DNA of 8,593 bases from Holophagales bacterium (GTDB lineage Bacteria > Acidobacteriota > Thermoanaerobaculia > UBA5066): contig JADJZB010000018.1 of the NCBI GenBank assembly GCA_016719485.1, positions 1 to 8,593 on the forward strand, in the 5' to 3' direction. Of the stretch, positions 5,711 to 8,593 are shown piece by piece. The translations under genes and the position numbers were made by a program. Position 1 is the stretch's first letter; the number at the start of each line of letters is the position of its first letter. Below the pieces are notes generated by a model, which was not told the DNA's origin, did no database searches, and saw only the letters and a program-made list of their open reading frames with translations.

Positions 5711-6187
5711 ATGCCCGCCATGAACACTGAATCGCCGTCCCAGCCGGAGTGGCGCCCCTCGTTCTTGCGGCTCCTGCTCTGGGACACTCTCCCGTTCGTC
5801 TTCGGAACTGCGCTCGCACAGGTCCTTCTCGCCCTCTTCCGGCACAGGCCCGTTGACGCCCGGGACCTGCTTCTCTATCCGTGTCTCGTCGGTCTCGTCG
5901 GCACCGCCTTCGCGCTCCATGACCTCAGATCCGGCCAATACGTTCTCCGTGCTACAGATACCCTGCTTCTTTTCCCAGCCCGTCAGAGAGCGCGGCACTG
6001 CAGCGTGCCAATCAGCGGCCTGACAGTACCGGCTCTGTCGCTCATCGCCCGCGCCGTCCGGTTCGGGCTATCTATCCGCCTCACTGGCACCGACGGGTCC
6101 TACCTGACGCTTCAACCGTCCCGGTACCCACCTGCGGCACGTGCCAGTCTTCTCTCCTACCTCGAAGCACACCACTCCGCTGCCTAA
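5711..6187 (+). CDS. Two-helix membrane protein of cassette G, unknown function
   Basis: This is a 158-residue protein I do not recognise by family. Two hydrophobic segments, residues about 18-43 (FLRLLLWDTLPFVFGTALAQ) and 52-69 (LLLYPCLVGLVGTAFALH), should form a membrane hairpin. The following 85 residues look like a small beta-rich cytoplasmic domain (QYVLRATDTLLLFPARQ, CSVPISGLTVP, GLSIRLTGTDGSYLTL) and end in a helix (AARASLLSYLEAHH). This layout, a helix pair followed by a beta domain, recalls bacterial PH-like membrane proteins, but that is only an impression. ATG 5711 and ATG 5720 are both possible starts and neither has a strong ribosome binding site. The TAA stop at 6185-6187 lies in the attC core box. 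Confidence 0.72.
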   Translation: MPAMNTESPSQPEWRPSFLRLLLWDTLPFVFGTALAQVLLALFRHRPVDARDLLLYPCLVGLVGTAFALHDLRSGQYVLRATDTLLLFPARQRARHCSVPISGLTVPALSLIARAVRFGLSIRLTGTDGSYLTLQPSRYPPAARASLLSYLEAHHSAA

Positions 6188-6239
6188 CCCCGGCATGCAG
6201 CGGACTCGCTACGCTCGCCGCTGATGCCAGACGTTAGGC
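6182..6239 (+). repeat. attC site of cassette G
   Basis: The left core box is GCCTAAC (6182-6188) and the right GTTAGGC (6233-6239). The arms are of the common type and the variable loop base is A. The stop codon of the cassette gene is contained in the left core box. Confidence 0.94.
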
Positions 6240-6272
6240 GGGGCTCGCCGCACTTCTGAGCGTCCTAATTTC

Positions 6273-6737
6273 ATGAGCGCCTCTCGCATGCTTCTGGTCA
6301 CGCTGGCGATCGTGCTGTCCGCCTGCGGCTCGCCCTCCCCCACGGCATTCCCCGAGCTTGAGCCGCACGGTGGTCTTCCATCCGACTTCGCCTGGCAGTT
6401 CAAGGATGGGCCGGACTTCTACGTGTACGAGGCATCCTCCCCGAGCCATCCGAACTGCAGTGTCGGCCTCTACTTCGGCACAGCTCCACAGTTCCATCCC
6501 AGCGCCACTGCTCAGGGGCGCTCCGGTTCGCTCGCTGGCCACCCCGTCGTCTGGGAGGAATCAGTCGTTGACGGCCTCCATCGGGCCGACACCGTTCTTC
6601 CCTACCGTCATAGCGCGGCCCACACCGAACTCGCCATTCATGCCTGGGTCGTCGCCCCGCGCGACGCCGACCTAGGCCCTCTTCGGGCTTCCCTCGCCAC
6701 AGTCTCCTTCCGCCCCAGAGGAAACGGCCCCGCCTAA
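6273..6737 (+). CDS. Small lipoprotein of cassette H, unknown function
   Basis: This is a 154-residue putative lipoprotein. The N-terminus (MSASRMLLVTLAIVLSAC) is a short lipoprotein signal with lipobox LSAC and Cys18. The mature part is polar with no hydrophobic segment, and has motifs such as WQFKDGPDFYVYEASS, CSVGLYFG, AGHPVVWEE and ELAIHAWVVAPRDADLGPL. The regular alternation suggests a mainly beta fold. I recognise no family. ATG 6273 is used; ATG 6288 is an alternative that still leaves a signal. No clear ribosome binding site is visible. The stop TAA (6735-6737) falls inside the attC left core box, so the gene ends exactly at the recombination site. Confidence 0.75.
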   Translation: MSASRMLLVTLAIVLSACGSPSPTAFPELEPHGGLPSDFAWQFKDGPDFYVYEASSPSHPNCSVGLYFGTAPQFHPSATAQGRSGSLAGHPVVWEESVVDGLHRADTVLPYRHSAAHTELAIHAWVVAPRDADLGPLRASLATVSFRPRGNGPA

Positions 6738-6789
6738 CCCCGGCATGCAGCGGACTCGCTTCGCTCGCCGCTGATGCCAGACGTTAGGC
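6732..6789 (+). repeat. attC site of cassette H
   Basis: The left core box is GCCTAAC (6732-6738) and the right GTTAGGC (6783-6789). The arms are of the common type. The variable loop base is T, the only T among the sites. Confidence 0.94.
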
Positions 6790-6820
6790 CCGGCGCCGAG
6801 GCGTCCGTGTTCCCTCAACG

Positions 6821-6827
6821 GTTAGGC
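6821..6827 (+). repeat. Orphan attC core box in the leader of cassette I
   Basis: A complete GTTAGGC lies 31 bases after the true core-box end and eight bases before the Rid gene start. The bases before it (ACGGTTAGGC) equal the tail of the attC sites at 483 and 8479. No arms or left core box precede it. It may be a relic of an older attC boundary or a chance match. Confidence 0.45.
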
Positions 6828-6834
6828 TCTTCGC

Positions 6835-7257
6835 ATGACTGACGCGCGCATCAACATCTCCAGCGGCGGGCCATGGGAGGCGGTCGTCGGCTACTCCCGC
6901 GCGGTTCGCATCGGCCAGCAGGTATTCGTCGCCGGCACGACCGCGGTCACTCCGGCGGGCATCGTCGGCCCCGGCGACCCTTACCTTCAGGCCATTCAGG
7001 CCCTCCGCACCATCCAGGCCGCGCTCGAGCAGGCGGGCGCATCCCTTCATCACGTCGTCCGCACCCGCATCTACGTCACCGACATCTCTCAATGGCAGGC
7101 GGTCGGCCGCGCCCACGGCGAGTTCTTCGGCGCCATCCGTCCTGCCGCCACCATGGTTCAGGTCAGCCAGCTCATCGACCCAGCGCTCCTCGTCGAAATC
7201 GAGGCCGAAGCAGTCATTCCCGTCCCCGCCCCCGAGACCGACCAACGCCTGGCCTAA
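6835..7257 (+). CDS. Rid (YjgF/YER057c/UK114) family protein of cassette I
   Basis: This 140-residue protein covers the full Rid domain: GYSRAVRIGQQVFVAGTTAV, then YLQAIQALRTIQAALEQAG, VVRTRIYVTDISQW, and the last strands MVQVSQLIDPALLVEIEAEAV. RidA deaminates reactive enamine/imine intermediates released by PLP enzymes in the cytosol, using an arginine in a P-A-R motif. Here the matching position reads P103-A104-A105, so that arginine is absent, while the Glu in EIEA is kept. The protein therefore belongs with the Rid subfamilies lacking the catalytic arginine, whose reactions are largely unknown, and RidA activity should not be assumed. ATG 6835 gives the normal family start. The ribosome binding site is poor. 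TAA 7255-7257 is inside the attC core box. Confidence 0.9.
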   Translation: MTDARINISSGGPWEAVVGYSRAVRIGQQVFVAGTTAVTPAGIVGPGDPYLQAIQALRTIQAALEQAGASLHHVVRTRIYVTDISQWQAVGRAHGEFFGAIRPAATMVQVSQLIDPALLVEIEAEAVIPVPAPETDQRLA

Positions 7258-7309
7258 CCCCGGCATGCAGCGGACTCGCTGCGCTCGCCGCTGATGCCAG
7301 ACGTTAGGC
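7252..7309 (+). repeat. attC site of cassette I
   Basis: The left core box is GCCTAAC (7252-7258) and the right GTTAGGC (7303-7309). The arms are of the common type and the variable loop base is G. Confidence 0.94.
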
Positions 7310-7433
7310 GGGCGCCGGCCCATCCGCGTCGTGCTGTAATCCGCCGGCATTCGCCTCCCTCGCGGTTCCTTCTCCACGCTCCCTCACCACTCTCCGAACC
7401 ACCGCGCCACGACCCCGTCTGGGAGAAACACCG

Positions 7434-7703
7434 ATGAACACCTGGGCGTACGTCTTCATCACCTCGCGTCAGCCGAAGAAGTCCCTCCGACAGATACGCC
7501 AGATCCCCGGTGTCATTCACGCCGACGCACTCTTCGGTTCGCCTGACCTCATCGCAATCGTAGAGGGCACCGACATCGCATCCATGGACGCCGTCATCGA
7601 CTCCATCGCAGAGGTCCCCGATCTCCTCAGTACCGACTCCAAGGTTGCCCGCTGGATCGACGGTGTCGGGCCTCCGATTCACACCTCCAGCGCCCGCCCG
7701 TAG
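7434..7703 (+). CDS. Stand-alone Lrp/AsnC ligand-binding (RAM) domain protein of cassette J
   Basis: This is an 89-residue protein made only of the C-terminal effector domain of Lrp/AsnC regulators. It shows the beta-alpha-beta-beta-alpha-beta order: AYVFITSRQPKK, then SLRQIRQIPGVIHADALFGSPDLIAIVEG, then SMDAVIDSIAEVPDLLSTDSKVARWID. The I-P-G-V, G-x-x-D-L-I-A and late T-D-S-x-V elements are typical of the family. There is no DNA-binding helix-turn-helix. Single-domain members form oligomers, may bind amino acids and could modulate partner proteins, but the role here is unknown. ATG 7434 has GGGAG ten bases upstream. The 124 bases before it hold no gene, and about 80 non-coding bases separate its stop from the attC. 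Confidence 0.87.
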   Translation: MNTWAYVFITSRQPKKSLRQIRQIPGVIHADALFGSPDLIAIVEGTDIASMDAVIDSIAEVPDLLSTDSKVARWIDGVGPPIHTSSARP

Positions 7704-7786
7704 GCCCACGAGTCTTACTTGGTGCCGGGGCGTTCTTGCTGAAGCACCGCGTCAGCCCCATCGCACGCTCACGCCACCAACCGCCC

Positions 7787-7844
7787 GCCTAACCCCGGCA
7801 TGCAGCGGACTCGCTGCGCTCGCCGCTGATGCCAGACGTTAGGT
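7787..7844 (+). repeat. attC site of cassette J
   Basis: The left core box is GCCTAAC (7787-7793). The right core box is GTTAGGT (7838-7844), ending in T where the others end in C. The arms are of the common type and the variable loop base is G. Confidence 0.93.
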
Positions 7845-7875
7845 CGCTTACGCCACTCATTTCAAGGAGTCCCTA

Positions 7876-8448
7876 ATGGGTTTCGCGTTGTCATGGCTCG
7901 CGGTCAAAGGAGCCGAGAAGGCTTCCATCCTCGCGCGCCTCGGTCTCTCCGAATCGACCGAAGCCGACAGCGTCCCCGACGCCGACATCGTGGGGGCCAA
8001 ACTCCACGGTGACTGGTATCTCGTCCTCGCGAACCGCTGCGACTACGTCGATCGGCTACCGCTCAGCGATCTATCGGCCTCTGCCGTTCTCGTAACCTGC
8101 GCGGTCGAGGAGCACGTGATGTACTCCGTGGCGTCTCAATGGACCGACGGCCGGCGCATCTGGCAGGTCACTCATGATTCCGCGCGAGGGCTCACGGACC
8201 TCCTCGCTGAGGGGGCGCCACCCGACCCGTTTTCGGCTCTCCGTACCGAGGCATTAGCGCAACTCGAGGCCGAAGGCGGTGCAGACAGTTCGGTGGACTT
8301 CGTCTTCGACGTCCCAGTCGACCTCGCCAAGGCCTTAACCGCGTTTCGCCACGATCAGGATCCCCCAAGCGACGACGAGGCATGCTTCATCACGCTCTTG
8401 CGTCCTCCGAAACGCTCCTTCCTTGCCTCTCTCTTTCGCCGCCAGTAG
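7876..8448 (+). CDS. Uncharacterised soluble protein of cassette K
   Basis: This 190-residue acidic protein is one I do not recognise by function. ATG 7876 has the best ribosome binding site of any cassette gene here, AAGGAG at 7864-7869 with six bases spacing, so it is probably well translated. The N-terminus (MGFALSWLAVKGAEKASIL) is amphipathic and too polar for a signal peptide. A region about 40-110 looks beta-rich (GDWYLVLANRCDYV, SAVLVTCAVEEHVMYSVASQW, RRIWQVTHDS). The C-terminal half is Asp/Glu-rich and ends in a basic tail (RPPKRSFLASLFRRQ). The protein is likely cytosolic. I infer that it is a cassette-type hypothetical protein. It is the largest intact cassette gene in the window and shows no sign of decay. 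Confidence 0.85.
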   Translation: MGFALSWLAVKGAEKASILARLGLSESTEADSVPDADIVGAKLHGDWYLVLANRCDYVDRLPLSDLSASAVLVTCAVEEHVMYSVASQWTDGRRIWQVTHDSARGLTDLLAEGAPPDPFSALRTEALAQLEAEGGADSSVDFVFDVPVDLAKALTAFRHDQDPPSDDEACFITLLRPPKRSFLASLFRRQ

Positions 8449-8478
8449 CAGCGCCTCCGCGTGCACTCCCACGGCGCG

Positions 8479-8534
8479 GCCTAACCCGGCATGCAGCGGA
8501 CTCGCTACGCTCGCCGCTGATGCCACGGTTAGGC
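8479..8534 (+). repeat. attC site of cassette K (shorter spacer variant)
   Basis: The left core box is GCCTAAC (8479-8485) and the right GTTAGGC (8528-8534). The arms GGCAT-G-CAGCGG and CCGCTGATGCC are as usual, but the unpaired spacers are CC and ACG where the common type has CCC and AGAC. The site is therefore 56 bp. The variable loop base is A. Confidence 0.93.
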
Positions 8535-8549
8535 GCAGGAGAGACATTC

Positions 8550-8593
8550 GTGCCACCTTCTCGGCTTCGTGTCCAGATCACCGCTCTTGCACT
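8550..8593 (+). CDS. Possible start of the cassette L gene (partial)
   Basis: A GTG at 8550 is preceded by AGGAG (8537-8541) with eight bases spacing and opens a frame reading VPPSRLRVQITALA to the window edge. This position, some 20 bases after the attC core box, is where a cassette gene is expected. Only 14 codons are visible, so the product cannot be judged. Confidence 0.4.
   Translation, partial: MPPSRLRVQITALA

Noticed and set aside
6873..7307. 144-codon Arg/Pro/His-rich + frame overlapping the Rid gene
   Set aside because: It is an out-of-frame shadow ending in an attC-derived tail.
6784..7377. 197-codon minus frame over the Rid gene
   Set aside because: It is antisense to a clear Rid-family gene and contains translated attC at its end region.
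1..8534. Evenly spaced near-identical repeats suggesting a CRISPR array
   Set aside because: The repeats are 56-68 bp with core boxes and asymmetric hairpin arms, and the spacers are about 380-630 bp (longer with the ISs) and mostly gene-bearing. These are attC sites.
1..8593. Integrase gene or attI site
   Set aside because: No tyrosine recombinase frame is present on either strand. The only recombinases are the two IS transposases.
1..8593. tRNA or rRNA genes, toxin-antitoxin pairs
   Set aside because: No cloverleaf or rRNA-like sequence was noticed, and no cassette carries two overlapping small genes in the usual toxin-antitoxin layout.
1..8593. C over G bias on the + strand as a sign of special cassette composition
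   Set aside because: The bias is also present inside the IS110-type element, whose gene is on the other strand, so it may reflect replication direction. I sampled only a few lines by eye.

Overview
This window is a stretch of an integron gene-cassette array, read in the cassette direction on the + strand. Twelve attC recombination sites punctuate it: one cut by the left edge, one split by an insertion sequence, ten contiguous. Most are about 58 bp and nearly identical in sequence, which is typical of a sedentary chromosomal integron, whereas mobile class 1 integrons carry mixed attC types. No integrase gene or attI is present. With this orientation they would lie to the left, outside the window. 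The DNA is GC-rich, the genes are C-ending in codon usage, and the cassette products include lipoproteins and TonB-C-like proteins. This suggests a high-GC Gram-negative bacterium, probably a proteobacterium. I cannot name the taxon from sequence alone.

Using the G^TT cleavage point of each right-hand core box, eleven whole cassettes and one partial can be delimited: A (32-544, no convincing gene), B (545-2191, frameshifted TonB-C-like lipoprotein plus an IS30-family element), C (2192-4124, no convincing gene, its attC split by an IS110/IS1111-type element), D (4125-4560, decayed, possible dehydrogenase remnant), E (4561-5102, frameshifted secreted protein), F (5103-5667, intact TonB-C-like lipoprotein), G (5668-6233, two-helix membrane protein), H (6234-6783, lipoprotein), I (6784-7303, Rid-family protein), J (7304-7838, stand-alone Lrp/AsnC ligand-binding domain), K (7839-8528, unknown soluble protein) and the start of L (8529 on). 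Without the ISs the cassettes are about 440-690 bp, one short + strand gene each. The left half is decayed and IS-invaded, while the right half (F-K) looks intact.

The two insertion sequences differ. The IS30-family element sits just upstream of an attC, with 25-bp imperfect terminal repeats. The IS110/IS1111-type element lies exactly inside an attC: removing it rebuilds a perfect site with no target duplication. Its 3' non-coding region, where IS1111 elements encode a target-selecting guide RNA, carries short matches to both the attC target and the element's own junction.

The cassette genes form no pathway. They share a format (leader, gene, attC), and several stop codons lie inside the attC. 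Many open frames in such arrays are artefacts of translating attC sequence, and these have been left out.
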